From contig ML133457.1 in the NCBI GenBank assembly GCA_003864495.1, forward strand, positions 2,562,001-2,626,000: 64,000 nt of DNA, given 5' to 3'. The DNA comes from Nemopilema nomurai (taxonomy: Eukaryota > Cnidaria > Scyphozoa > Rhizostomeae > Rhizostomatidae). Within the stretch, counting starts at the first letter, position 1, and each line of letters opens with the position of its first letter. A program made the translations under genes and the position numbers. Below the pieces are notes generated by a model that was not told the origin of the DNA, did not search any database, and was given only the letters and a program-made list of their open reading frames with translations. Positions 13,490 through 27,500 of the stretch are shown piece by piece.

Positions 13490-16400
13490 AGTGCTCCAGA
13501 GCGATCAGTTCATTTAATCCACTCTCTGGCTGATGCGTTGCTTTTGAAAACCTGTTTTTCTCGACCTCACACTAGAGCGAACAATATTATAAGCTTAGTA
13601 ATAGGCCAAATTATTATGCTTTAAGAAGTATCAAACCCTAAGCAAATTACGCGAAAGAAAGTATATTATCACAGAGAAGCTATAGCATCTAAAATAAATT
13701 ATTATTTTCAGGAAATAGGGTTTTCTGAATCTCGGATTGATAACCTCACGATGGATGGATGCTTGCTTAATCGACCTAGCTGTTAATAATTTAAAATGGC
13801 TACGAAATAAACATCATTTTTACGTAAAATGAATTCTTTTTAAGTTTCCAACATAAGAAATCTCAGACTTTTAAGCTCAGAGATTGTAACATTAAAAAAT
13901 TGTAAAGAGTTCGGAACGTTCACCAAATTATGGACCAGAGTATTTCAATTATGCACATGAAAGACAATTCATGACTAGATGTCATTGTTCTTTAAATATG
14001 ACGTCATAAGGCAGCGAGGACTATAAACATCCCCATATAATACACGATAATATGAAACGGTTTATAACATAACATCTGTAGAATAATGATACAAAGGCTT
14101 ACGCGAAATCCAGACCTCAAATGAACCTTGGAAAGACTCTGATAAAAGCTTTTGACATCCGTGAACTTAAAGCACATTTTGTGATTGTTGAAATCTATTT
14201 TATGCTTTACTACGTAAAATGGCTGATTATTAAATTCAACAAAAGGAATTTGAGAACATCGACTAATATTTGGGAACAAGGTAAAGAAGGTGATTTGATG
14301 GCGGGACTTTGGTGTTTGCAGATCAAAATTTCTCTTTTGTTAGACTTTCCTTTGATTACACGAAAACCGACTGTTGCGAATTATATCTTGCTGTCAAAGC
14401 GAAACATTGATCCATCCATTGTGGCCTGAATTCAAATCTATAAATTATCTTTTCCCACACATCAGGATCATTTTTATTGAAGTTTCAAACTGATAGGTTT
14501 TCTTAGGTATCTGTAGCCCAACTTCTGTCCTACAAGGAATACTTAACAAGGACAAAGCCTAGAAACTTTTGCTTTCAAACATAAATTTTCTTTAAAACCG
14601 AGGATTTAGTGAGTGGGAGGATATTTGGGCCGATTCGGGCATTTAGAGTGCTACCTAAAGGCTTTGATAAATCTAATCTAATACCTGAATGTGTCATTGC
14701 ATGAGTTGCAGAATTAATAACAAGTATTGTTGGATAACATACCTGTTGTTTAGTGCATTCACTGATTCGATCGCTACGCCACTCGGGTTTGCGAGAACAC
14801 ATGGGGAATCCAGTCTCCTTGAGAGGTGTTCGGAGATTTGGGCGACTAAACTGAGTGATTTGATCAATCGTTCCAATGTCATCAGTCTTCGCTTTAAACG
14901 TGAAACCAAGTTCTTATGCAGTCAAGGTTTCGTGTAGCGTCAGGTTTCAGTGCTTTCAATAAGATATAGTTTTGTATAGGAACTGGGGATCATTTGGTTT
15001 TTCTTTGGGTTTTTGATGCTGAAATTTTATTGATCCTTGTATAAGAATATTTAATTAATCAAAGAATTTGTAAATCCTTGTTTCTGAATGAGTTGAAGAG
15101 AGCAATTGTACATATTTGCACATACTTTTGTTCTCGTTATTTTGTCTAGGATGACCATTGTCTCGTCTTAGGTACTCTTTGATTCTGCGAAGGAGGAAAG
15201 CTTCCTATCTGTTTCCATGACAAACTCTTTCTGTTGTTTCTAAGGCCATGAATCTCGTAGCGTAATTGCTCATAGCCGTTGCAGCTGCGGTAGTCTTCAT
15301 AACCCAGAGTTATAGTAAATAATTTCAATGTTATCTACTTGGCTTCAGCCTGAACTAACTTGACTCATTGAAACTGAAACAAGTCCTTCCTTTATACTAT
15401 CACTTATACCCGTGCAATATCTCCCCATGTAATAATCCCTCTTTGTGACATTTCTTGAAAATAACTTTGAATGTTTTGAATGACCTCCAGAATACCTCAG
15501 TGAAACTGATAATAAATCCGTTAAAAGGTGTAGCTAATTGATAAAGTCCCCTAGTTATTCCTTTTCCAACTCGAATTCAAATATTTAGCATTCGATTCAT
15601 TATATAACATTTGCATTGATTTCCTGAATAGCCATGTAGCGCCATATGAAAAGCCAAAACAATCCAACCCTGCAATTGAAACCCAGCAACACCCTCAAGA
15701 AAAGCTTTATCTGAGTCAGCGCAAAGTATATGAACACAAATAGCTTATTCACTGCATTTATCGAAACCCTGAAACTCAGTTGCCATTGAAACAGAGTTGA
15801 TCTAAATCCAACGAAAAACCTCTTGTTTACGATGAATTTTTGATTGAGTAGAAATAATTCTACAAATACTGAATGCCTAATAATACCAAAAACCAAACAC
15901 CATAAAAAATTCATTTCTTCATTCTTCAAATTCTTCATTAGAGATTCTAATATAATATGACAACATGCTGCATTGTTTATCAAGTGAACTACTGTACCAG
16001 ATGCCTAAAGATGGAAGTGCCGTGTTGGCTTGATGGCCTGAGGAGCAAACCAAGATATATCCCTGCCAAAAAGAATTTCTAAGAGTGTCCTATAGATAGC
16101 TATTAACTATTACTGATTCTTATATTGAAATATCCAACAATTTCAGAAACATGACGTTTATATAAATCAAGAAGTATAGTTATAAATAGTGTGTACTTTT
16201 CAAATTGGATAGAAAAGAAGATTGGGCTAATTTGGGATCATCCCTAGAAAAGATATGGATGATGAAGACGAGGATTTCTTTTGGACACGCCCTTGAATTC
16301 ACAAAATGTTTCTTTGTACTTTATCATGACTTGCACAGAGTCGTTGCCAATAGAGAATTAAGGGTGGGAAGAGATGGCTATTTGTCACTATTTGAAATTG

Positions 16401-17744
16401 TAAGATTTTATCTCAATATACGTTGGTATGACAGATAATGAACTAGAGGATCATAGCAATAACAACGAAGCTCTGTGAGGCGATCATCTGGAATTGATTC
16501 AGGAACTTAAGGATATTATGCACTGAACAGTTTTATTTGAATTTAGCAATAGATTTTAAAAAACTGACTACATCAATTTGCAATTCCTGGTTTATTGTTC
16601 AAACCAGTAATAAATCTTAAAGAGTGTAATTCAAATACAAGAAGTGTGAAAAACTCATTGGAGGTTCAGCACCAACAATTCGGGCACATTCAACGGGCAT
16701 CGGATTTGATTTCCTATTCATCAGTTTGTGAGTAGCAACATAAGAAATGGAATTACAGTATGTGATGTCACTTTATTCTCAGTCCATAAGCAGCATCTAC
16801 TAAAGCGGCAGCTCAAAGCATCTGTGGGAACTCTTTTCACTTTTTTGCCTAAAATTGTTAATTCTGGTTGACCTAAAACTCAGCTCAAAATCTACATAAG
16901 GTAGTGGCTTTGATAAAGTTTTTCAATTGGGCAACTATTGATAAAAAATATTCTTTTATTTTTAGATCTATATTATTGCTGCAATTTCAAATGCAATTTA
17001 AAGCTTTAAAAGATCAATCCCTCAAAATATGATTTATATCATGGTTGATGCCTAAAAAGACATGCTAATGATGGATGATATAGTTGAGAGATTTTCGAGA
17101 CAATTTAGGCAACGACGGCAAGAAAATCAAAGAGATTAATACCCAGTAGGGATAGTTTCATGGTACCGAAATGACAAGAGTTATTCAAAGTATACTGTCA
17201 TTTTAAATGAACAGACATATGAGTCAGATAACTGACCTAAATCTCAAATATGTATAGTTACTCCAACTTCCACTTGGGGCTGCAGCCAGCGCAATGACTA
17301 CAAGTCTTTTTCGGGCAGATTTCGAATTCTTTGATGTTTTGCAAAGGCGCGCGATGCTGAATGGGCAATTAAACATTAATGGTCTTGCCTCCTCTTTAGC
17401 TTGCTACTACGAGCTGTTAGAGTAAACAAAACATCCAAATAGGTTCTAGTGCAATGCAAGAAGGCGTATTCAACAGTCAACTCAACTTACTACCATAGAA
17501 GATTTTATATGCCAAGTTTGGCTGGAAAGACCAAAACACATATTCTGCATCAGTTGTACGTCCAAGCTGCAATATGAAAAAGACCGGTTTCCAAGCAACA
17601 GTTTAGAAACAATAGCATGCTATGATAACCTGAGAAGCTAGATTGAAATAATGGCGAGAAAGATGAGAGATGGTGGAGAAATTATGCTTTAAAGAAAGTA
17701 GTACTTCAATCCGATTCATGTTTTGCACTAAAATAAATTATTCT
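13490..17744. other. intergenic, nothing recognised
   Basis: Only short AT-rich frames are present, including a hydrophobic minus-strand frame at 15600-15983 that I regard as chance. I saw no RNA gene or tandem array. Confidence 0.45.
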
Positions 17745-17781
17745 AGTCCTGCAGCGCCTGCAGTGAACACGCCTCAACAGA

Positions 17782-17988
17782 ATGCGGACAGGGCAGGGCC
17801 GTTTCTACTGTAATATGTTTCAATGGGGCCTATCCCCTTCCCCGGGCTGCGAATGTGGGGCCCCCATCTAGACTGTGGACCACATCCTGGAGGATTGCCC
17901 ACTGTACCAGTGCCCAGGAACAGAGTCCCTCAGAGCACTGGCTGGGCGCGCTAGGTAGTGGTTGAAGAACACAAAGCTGACCATTTAA
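17782..17988 (+). pseudogene. LINE ORF2 C-terminal relic
   Basis: This is the decayed 3' end of a non-LTR retrotransposon ORF. The frame starting at 17782 reads [20 protein letters not shown], then a C-x-C-G...HI-x3-C zinc-knuckle (CECGAP, a stop, then TVDHILEDCPLY), and ends in W-L-K-N near the stop at 17986. This tail lies after the reverse transcriptase domain in many LINE proteins. Two in-frame stops (the ATCTAG near 17870 and the AGGTAG near 17955) make it inactive. The patch is clearly more GC-rich than its surroundings, as expected of inserted DNA. I did not find the reverse transcriptase or endonuclease part upstream, so the copy is 5'-truncated. Confidence 0.7.
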
Positions 17989-17989
17989 T

Positions 17990-20803
17990 CCAAGCATACG
18001 CATGATGATGAATGATTATAGTCATGTGCAAAATTTTCTTTCTTCAATCATGGGTACCTAAACTAAATAAAGACAATTGTTATGCAAGAGTGACCGTTTT
18101 GTAACTGATGTTTGTCTCCAGAGAGGAAAGTAATTTAACTGTAGATGGACAAGGAGGGTTGCTTCTTGAAGTTTCATGCTAAGCTTGATAATGATGCAAT
18201 TACGACTGGAGAGAATTTTAAACAGAATTAAGGCCATTTTATCCGAATGCTACAGGCATGCAAAGCCGTGCCTTCGTGAAATTAAATTTTGAAGAAAGAC
18301 GAAATTCAGAGAAAGAAACCCAGAAATTTCCCTTTGACTTCTTTTACAATGAACAATAGGATACACTGATTAATTGAGCAAGTCATTAAAAAGCTTCGAT
18401 TCAAAAAATGATTTCATATAGATTAAACTATAGAGAAGTTATTCAGATAAAAGTACTCGAAAGGACTTTTCAATGTAAATCATTAGGTAGCTTTTGATGG
18501 TTCTCATAGCAACGCCTACACTAAACGTTTTGCACAGTTGTTGTCATGGAAGCTGGTTCTTAACTTGCAGCGAATCATCGTAAAGTTGTTTCGCCAGAAA
18601 AAGAGTATCTTTCTTATTCATGAATATTACCAAAATTTCAGTCATAATCTACATAGTGCAGAAGCTACAGCAAAAACTTCGAAGAAACTCTGCAGAATAA
18701 CAAATTCCATCAACAGGTTAAAAAATTTGAAACACTTGTATGCAAGCACCAGTGCTCCATTAAGAAAAGTTCCTCGAGTAGGAGCTCTAAACCGACGTTT
18801 ACAATCTTGCAAATAACTTTTCAAATAATAGATCCAGCCTAATTGAAAACAACAGGATCACCAACAAGAAGCTACTCAACTTTAAAGCTAGATTCATTAT
18901 GTTCTGTCGCTAAGAAAGTTAAAGGCAATGTCGGCATGTTGCTATCACTCGCCTCTTTAGTCATTTACAACATCCAAACACTGCAAGATGATTCTAACAC
19001 AAAGTAGTAATATACTTTGCTTCTCATGAATGGCATATAGCAATTCATGGAACTCTTCAAAATGCAGTTCTGCAACATGCCAATAGATTTGCAACTAGAA
19101 AACATTTACTCATGAACATAAAACGGCAAAGCCCAAGAAAATGTATTATAAGTCTCAAGCTGTCACTTAAATTAAGGACCGATATATTGAAAAAAGATTT
19201 ACCTATCGACGAAGCCACGGTAGGCCTGGCTGCCTTATGCAAACAAAAAGAATCGCTTTTTGAACGAATGTTATTTCAATGAAAGAAAATGTTTTTACAA
19301 ATGTGCACCACACCAGAGTCTAAAAACATTTTAGTAATGATTATCTGCAGGTATCTTGCGACAGAGGATTCTAAAAACAAAGATACCGTTAAAGGAAACC
19401 TTGCCCAAGCTTTTTCAAAGTAACGCTGAGACTACTTCTGACATAAATCTTATAATTTTGCAAATACATAGAGTTATGCCAAGTCCAAAGCATACTATTT
19501 ATTCTAACTTCTGATTGGTTCAGTCTAACTAGAAAAGTCTCATCTGTCAAACAAGCACTGGCCCCTATCCACCACAACACTGCTAGAGCGCCTGGATTAT
19601 GAGCCAGCCGTTTTGTCGACCCGATGCCATAGTGATCTAAATAATTATCACACTATTACAGTTGCGCAGTACTACAACAGCCTAATTTCCATGACAACAA
19701 GCCCAAATTAGAATCTCTTCTCTAGAAGCGATAGTCATGGTGATTATAAAAATAAAATGTATTTTTTGCAAGAATCTAAAAAAATCACGTCAAAAAAGCT
19801 TTTCTCTAGGGGATCAAAATTTTTCTTTAAAAATTATTATTTAAAAGGTAATGAATTTTAAAATCCTCTTAGCAAGTTAAGCCAGTGTCAATCATTCGGT
19901 AAAACATACACTCTACCAATCATAAATGGCTCTTTAAGCTTGTCAATGTCGTCATTTTGTGGAGCTGCTTCTGATTCGTTGAGCATCTAGAATATAGTTG
20001 GTAAGGCAACTTCCAACTCGGTCTACAAGATGTTACGATTTGTTGAAAAGGAACCCGAGTAATCATGATGCTATTAGCGGCGTGATTAAGGATAACAGTA
20101 CGTACATTGGCTATTTCAACTGCTTCTTCTGAAATCGCGCTACGTGATGCCTGTCAATCCCTTTTCGTTTCGAATACCGAATTCAGCAAGCAAAACCGAC
20201 AAGGCTGTCCGAAGAAGCATCTGGCCTTACAATGAATTCGGTGGCATCAATTATTCAAGGAAATCTTACTTGGGATTTACACTGAATTCTAACGAAACTT
20301 TAGTATCGTGAAAACTCTAGTTATATGCTAAGATAAAACTTCTTTTTCGGCTAGCAACTGATAGGCTAAAATGTAAATTTGATTTGCGAGGCTCAGAAAA
20401 TACAGTGAAGTATCTGGAATCTTCTTTGTAGAAAAAGAAACAGTTTGCAGCCTAGCAACTTGCAAACTCGCTGGGATTCATAAATTTATAATCAAATGAT
20501 ATCTTAGCCAGTTTCTTTTTTAATTTGCAAGTTAGGAATGACTAAAAGGCAGTTTTCTGTTTTTAATAGCAATTTCCTTACGAAGTTAAAACGAAGTTAA
20601 TCATGCTTGAATTTGAAGGAATTTTCCAGACACAAATTGCGTAGAATTATATTAAATATTCAACCAAATTTGAACAAAGTTTGCGTCAGGTAATAATGTT
20701 ACCGTGGAAGCTTACAGATAGACAAACAGTCGTGAATGGAGTATTCTAAACAGTCGTGAGCTAATGATTCATAAGCAAAGGTATAAGATGTTCGGACGAC
20801 ACT
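17990..20803. other. upstream region of the lamin-like gene
   Basis: No coding exon is recognised. A plus-strand frame at 18538-18816 (92 codons) has no match I know and is probably chance. The promoter of the lamin-like gene should lie near the 3' end of this stretch, but I cannot point to a clear TATA box or initiator. Confidence 0.4.
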
Positions 20804-20834
20804 ATGAGTCCAGCTGAAAGTACCAAAGCAAAGG
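20804..20834 (+). CDS. possible 5' coding exon of the lamin-like gene
   Basis: ATG at 20804 opens MSPAESTKAK and meets a strong donor (AAGG|GTAAGC) in phase 1. Near the main start there are two adjacent acceptors (AAGCAG, giving exon starts 21503 or 21506). Both join in phase 1 and run in frame into [10 protein letters not shown], that is, into the ATG at 21511. The result is a head of about 12-13 extra residues carrying a Ser-Pro, the kind of site lamins carry in front of the rod. The polypyrimidine tract before the acceptors is weak. Otherwise this is a 5' UTR exon and 21511 is the start. Confidence 0.4.
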
Positions 20835-21510
20835 GTAAGCAGCTTCTAGAATAAGGTTTTGACTGCCATTTAGATCAATCTATTTTTTAGATAATTGTAG
20901 CATCAACTTCAATGTACGAAAGCTTTATTTTTGCACAAAGTTCTTTCTTTTTAACTTGAAATACAGATATGCTCCACACACAAAGGGGATCCATTTTTAT
21001 AACATAGGACGATTTAACTGCTTTATTCCTCTGTGATTAACCGTTTCTAAAAAGATTAAAATATCGGAATTTAGCGTTTAGAATCAATTGTACTTTCCTC
21101 TCTGGTAATGCTAAGGCTAAGAAGTATGCTGTGATCTTCCGTAATTGTTTCTTATCCCTAGAAACAAGTTTCAGTAAAGGTGTGAAGAGCGCATTGTTTA
21201 CCTAGCGACGTGATTCTGGTTGCGGTTATCTGTAATGTCTCACAGAACGGAGGTTACACGGGAGAGAGGACAATATGGTTGCCACTTGGTTACTATGGTT
21301 CCGAAAGGAAGCCATTCCAAAGCATGGTAACAATAAGAGTCATCACAAACAAAAGAAGATTTAAAAGCAGGGTGACTCTTGGGGATTCAGTTCAAATATT
21401 CTTGCAAGCAAGAAAGCTTCTAGTGCAGGAGTACAGCGAAAGCAAAGGCTTGATTCATAATATCTGGGTGTGCGTCGTAGAGGAAGCCTTACTACACAAA
21501 AGCAGAGACT

Positions 21511-24500
21511 ATGGCCACGACAACGCCACTTCTCACGTCGAGGAGGCAGGAGAGGGACTACTTGATTGGTCTGAATGACCGATTCACAGCGTATGTCTCA
21601 AAAGTGAGACAGATGCGGGAACAGAGCGAGAGACTGGAATCATCAGCAGTCTATGCGGCTACAAAGGGACTGGAAGAAGAAATCTACAACCTGAAGAAAC
21701 TCTACGAGAGGGAGCTTGAAAACCTGAGGCTGAAGCTGGACGATGCCTCGAACGAGAAGAACCAGTTCCACCTCAGCTCGTCAAAAAATGCCGCTCTGGC
21801 GTCGGAATACCAAGACAAGTAAGCCACTAATTTTACGAATGTTTTCTGTACCAAGAGTGTGATAAACACGCCTAGCGGTAACAGTACGTCCCTAACCGAA
21901 TTTGCCAGGGCGTGATCATTTCAAAGGCAGATACATATTTAATTGTCACTGGGGTATCATTAATTTTGAATCGCATGATATTCGCTTTCATGTGAGGATA
22001 ATCAAAGGTGTTCAACAAAAATTCCTTCAGTCAAATTTTTTCTTTTGAATATAAAGTTCCTTCCATATCGCTTAATTGTTGATCTTTAAAAAGAAGCCGA
22101 GGGATCATCGAATGTTTATTTCATCATTATTTGCAAAAACGTTTGTTAGGTCTAGCAACAAGTGTTGTTAGGTAAAATCCATACTTTCCTTGGGGAAAAG
22201 TCATTAAGTATTTAGAAATCAATGGCCTTGATGTTCTTTTAATAGAGTGGTTGTCTCTGTGTAAGGCTTTTTGAATCTAGGCTTAAATAATTAATAAGAA
22301 TCTGATTTATGGAGTGCATTAGACAAAACGGATATCAGAAATCTGACAGGTGTCTATTAAGGTAACTGGTGACCAAGCCATGCTTCAACCACAATATTCT
22401 GAATTTTCAATAAGCTTAACCACATATTTTCACAAAATAAATACTTTCTTACCTTCTTGAACCTCCATTCAATAGATTTTTTCTAGGTTATCATTTAAAT
22501 GAAATGAGATCTTTTCCAAATACATGGATTAGACAACCATTGCAAATTATTTTTTGAGCAGTATTTTTTCAACTAGAAATCATGAGTAATTCTCTATTGT
22601 TAACATCTTCAATAACATCCCTACATTTTGCTTGAAAATTCTCCCAAAAGAAGCTTAATAATACCTTAGACTTCTCACATGTCACTTTTTAAGATCAAAG
22701 TTAATAGAATGAAGTGACCCAAGTCTTCTGTTGAAAGTTTACAGTTCCCCATTTTCTTACATTTAGTATTATTATTTAAACTTTTGATGGTGTTTGCTAT
22801 CCATATATATCTTCTTCATTTTCAAATATACATACCATCTTACTAGGCTGGCAGATGAGATCAACTTAAGGAAAAAGCTTGAAAACTCTTTGGCTGATGC
22901 CCAACGTGTAATTTCTGAGAAAGAAACGCATTTGCAAGATGCAAGAATCACAATTTCACAACATCATAATGCTCATCTTGATACCCAGAAGGACAGAGAC
23001 AGTCTCCATACAGCACTCACAGAGACACAACAGGCATATGACACAGAAGTAGTTGCCCGCAGTGACTTACAGAGCCTTGCTGACCAGCTGAGAGAAAAAC
23101 TTGACTTTGAACGTGAAGTTCATGATAGGGTATGTATCATGACACACAATACTATTATAAAAGAAGATAAAAATTCAATATGATAACCTTTGATGCAGAT
23201 GATCAGCATATGTAATTTTGTTGACAAACAACCAAATTGGCTTTAATCTCCTATGGATACAATGATACTTTAGTAAAAAACTACTGTTTAGAAAATCATC
23301 TTGTCATCTTGTTAAAGCAGCTCCTTAAGTTTGGATAGCTATATTCTATTCATTAAAGAGCAGCAGAATGAATCTAACTGTTTTTTCTTTACAGGAAATC
23401 AGAGAAATGAAAGGTCACTTGGCAGATGCCCATCAATCACTGCATGTCCTTGAAGAGCGCTTGCATGAGCACAATCTCCTTGATGATAACATGGCTAACA
23501 TGCTGGCTAAGGTCAGAATGCAAAGTGAAGCAGAGCTGAGGCGATTCAAAGAGGAATCTGAGCTTGTCTATCAAAATGGGGTATGACAAAATTTTATAAT
23601 TAACAAATCTAGGAAGCTAAAATTTCAATAATCAACAGTCTCATGCTTTCCAAACTCTTAAAGTTCTATTTGGTCAATTTCAGTTTTTGTTAAATAGAGA
23701 TCTTCAGGCTTCACTTTAAGCTTTGTTTAAAAAGTTGTAAATAAGTTGCCCTACTAACTTTTTCCTGTTGGATATTACTATTTGCTTCTGGAATACTTAA
23801 TTGCAAGAGAAATCCTTTTCTAACTTCCATGTTTTGGTTTTTATTATCAGCTACAGCAGATTAAACATGAGCTGGAAAGGAATCAAAAGCCCATGCATCA
23901 GCCATTGAGGAGAACATCCACCTCAAAGGACAAATTGATCAGCTCCATCAACGAATCATCAACTTGGAATCAAAGGTATCTACCGCACTGCATCCAAGAG
24001 ATGCACAAATAATGCAATAATCTTACAGACTGACAATGCAATACTAGTCTTAACCTTGCTTGTTTATAAACAAATCATGGGTCAAGGAAACTTAAACTTT
24101 TCTGGCACATAATTCTATTCCTCTTACCCAAAATCTTTAGGAGGCAATATATACATGAGCAGTTATAAAATTTCTTCAAAAAGCCCAAATTTACAGCAAA
24201 GGGCTGTGATGTTTCGTGCTAATTAATGATTATAAAGATCTGTTTGCATTTGATTTCAGTGTGCAAACACGGACCAACAGAACGCTTCTCTTATTCAAAC
24301 AATGGAGATTGAGAGACAGCAAGCTGCCAATGCGATTAAAAACTTGGAGGAAAAACTGCGAAGCATGCAGGAAAATCTGAATGAGAAGATCCGAGAGCTA
24401 GGGATGGCTTACAACTCACATCTTCCACTTGACATGGAAATCGAAGCGTTTGCCACAATGCTGGAGACAGAGGAGCGAAGGTTAGCTCTAAAGAAATGAA

Positions 24501-27500
24501 ATTACCAGCCATACATTAATGCAAAATACGACATTACCTAAGAAGCACACTTCAACAGAAGGAGTTTCCTAGAAAGAAGCTATCTGACTTATTCACTTTT
24601 TAGGCTTGCCACGACTGCCCTCAATCACCCAATAACCACAGCTAGGACCCACTACATTGGCCAACCTGTGTCTCCTTTGATGACGAAAGCAACTACTGCC
24701 CCACCAACGCTTCTCGAATCCAGGACAACAATGCGGCCCAAGACCACTGCAAGACCAAAATCTGTACCAGGTAGGTTTCTCAAAAATTAAACCGTTAACA
24801 ATGTGCCTTAGAAGAAAAACTAATCATTTGAAGCTAGTGATTTGAAAACAAACTACCATTGATAAAAGTAACGGTCAGTTAGTGACTAACAACTCCTAAA
24901 GCTAGTATCCTGTATAACTTGTTTCACATTTTATCAAGCTGACTTTTATTAGGGCTGATTCAGATTATTATTAGGAACAAAATGATGAAACCGTAATATG
25001 ATGAGACTTTGCTGCAAGTCTGCATATTAAACTCGTGCAATGACGTCATTTCAAATGAAAATTTTTGATTTTAGATCGCCCAGTGAAATCAAATGCCAGC
25101 TTGCCTCTCTTGACTGGTTCTACCAGAAGGAGAAATTTAATGGAAGCATCTTCTGCATGTAAATAACATAATACGTAATTTAATTTTCAAATTTACTTTG
25201 AATACCGATAAAAGCCATCAACTAAGTTAACCGAAACACCATACTCTCAATAGGATAATCACTAACATGCTCTTAACTAGACAAATTTAAAATATAAAAA
25301 TTGGATACTCAAGGAAGTAATTTTAATGAAGTTCCTAAACAAGCAGCTTAGTAATGATCTGTCAATAAAAATTTAAAGCCTTGATTTAACTCTTGAGCAG
25401 CATAGGGCTTAGAAAAACCTAAAAATTAATTCATAAAAAGCCTCTTTATTATCGATTAAAGGATGTTCTACATTACATTTAAAAAAGGAGAGCTAATATT
25501 TCATCTCCGAAGCAAAACAGTAATTTTCCCAAATAAAATTACTTATGCAATAAATCGGATTATTCAATGATAATATCGGAATCATATTTTCGTTTTTCAG
25601 CAATGCTTTACTCATCTTGCCCTGAACCAATTACAGCAAAGAGTGTACCAGCTCAAAAGTGGACTTACGTCCCGAACTATGTTGACTACCACAGCCCAGC
25701 AACAAGGTAAGTATTTTGCCCAATCTACAAACCAACTTCTCTTGTCTAAAATAAGAAAAGTCTAGGCTTTTTTCCTCTAAACCCTTCTAAGATTATTGTT
25801 TGAATCATTTCTTTAACCAATTTGTAAAAAGTAAAATAGTTTCAATAAAAAGCGTAATCAGTGCAAAATACAACTTTCGCTTTCGCGGAATAGCATTAAG
25901 ATGTTACCCCTTAATAATATATTTTAACAGAGCGGTAAATATTCCAAAAATAAATATGCAAACAATATTAAACTTATTTATAGGCATAGAATTTAATGGT
26001 GCATGACATTAACCAATCTAAAAGCTTCTGTAATCTTCACGACTGAATTTCTTGCAACTTGACAAGCACCGGAGATTTACCGGGGTTCATGAAATGGGGT
26101 TCTGAATATTGCAGAAGACTTTAATCGCTAACGAAAAATTTCTAAACCAAAGAAGAACTTAAAAAACGTATTTTGACATGACTTTTCTTTCTTTAAAAGG
26201 GCCAAGTACAGTCGGCATTTCTCGAACCCCCCGGCTACAACCAGAACCTACTACAAAAGATACACGACATCTAAATAAAGGGTTGACCGAGAAGGAGGTC
26301 GCATGAAAATCGCAGAAGCTTTATTTAAGTGCACTGGAGATCAGAAACGAAAGCACCATAAACCTTTCACACAAAAAGAGAAACATCACTATTGACAGTT
26401 AAATTTAAAATGCATATTGATAGATTAAGATAAATCATAAATATATAATATATCAATGTTATCTAAAGTGGTTCAAAATGTAGATACTACTGCAGGGTTA
26501 TTTAAACTCAAATAATGCCTCATTTTCCTTTACTTTTATGGAAGTAAGATGCTTTAACCTTTAAATGAGACATAAAATCATTTAGGGATATGTGCATAGA
26601 TTTTCATTTTTTTTCATAACTCAAACTTTCCTGTTTTTTTCTGATACTGCAGTGGTCTAAAACTGCCTTTAGAATATATATATTTTTCTTACTTTTTCTT
26701 GCTTACCGATTCTTCTCTTTTCCTGTTTTTTTACTAAACGGTCAAGATAACTCAAATAAAAAAATCATTCGTCAGATTTTTATCACAAAAAATTTCGAAT
26801 GGTTGCTTATACTAATTAAATATAAATATTATTTAAAATCCACTTTAAGATGTTTTTAAAAGTAGACATTTAAATGATTGCATTTATAATCATTGTTGTA
26901 ATTATTTCATATTGCCTCACAGTATTAAAATTTTTATTTCTATTATATCACAATGATTGCAGAAGTCATTCCTGTTATTATCATCATATCTAATTGCAAG
27001 CCCTTGTCTTCCAAATGATACTTTAAGCATGCCATGGAACTCATCTCGCACAAATTATGATTCGAACAAGCTTTATAAGATCATTTTTCTTCACATGGGA
27101 CGCTTGTGCAATGTCTGTTGAATTGACTAAGTCAGAGGTCATGAAAGCTGTGACATTCTATGACAAACTACTTTTCCCTGCCATAGTTTTCAGTTCTAAG
27201 AACAAGGCCAAAACACATGGATCTGGAGTATGTTTACCCCATATCCATCTTGAAATGAATTTGACTTTTTTGCAAACTTATGGTTATTTTGCATACCTAT
27301 AGTTTCTTGAAGACTTTTTCCTTTTATAATGCCATTATTAGCCACGTTTTTGCTAACATTATCCACAGCTGAGTCCAGTGCTTATGATATAGCGCGTGTG
27401 AATGCTAATGGTTTTACCACAACGGGCAGAACTTAGCCATCTAATAATGAGAATGGAATCAGACAAAGCCTGAACACGATTCAACCCCTTGTTTAAAGTC

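Noticed and set aside
15600..15983. 127-codon hydrophobic minus-strand frame
   Set aside because: The Phe/Leu/Ile richness is what AT-rich DNA gives by chance; no membrane protein family pattern.
27057..27302. 81-codon plus-strand frame inside the lamin-like intron
   Set aside because: No in-phase link to neighbouring exons and no recognisable domain.
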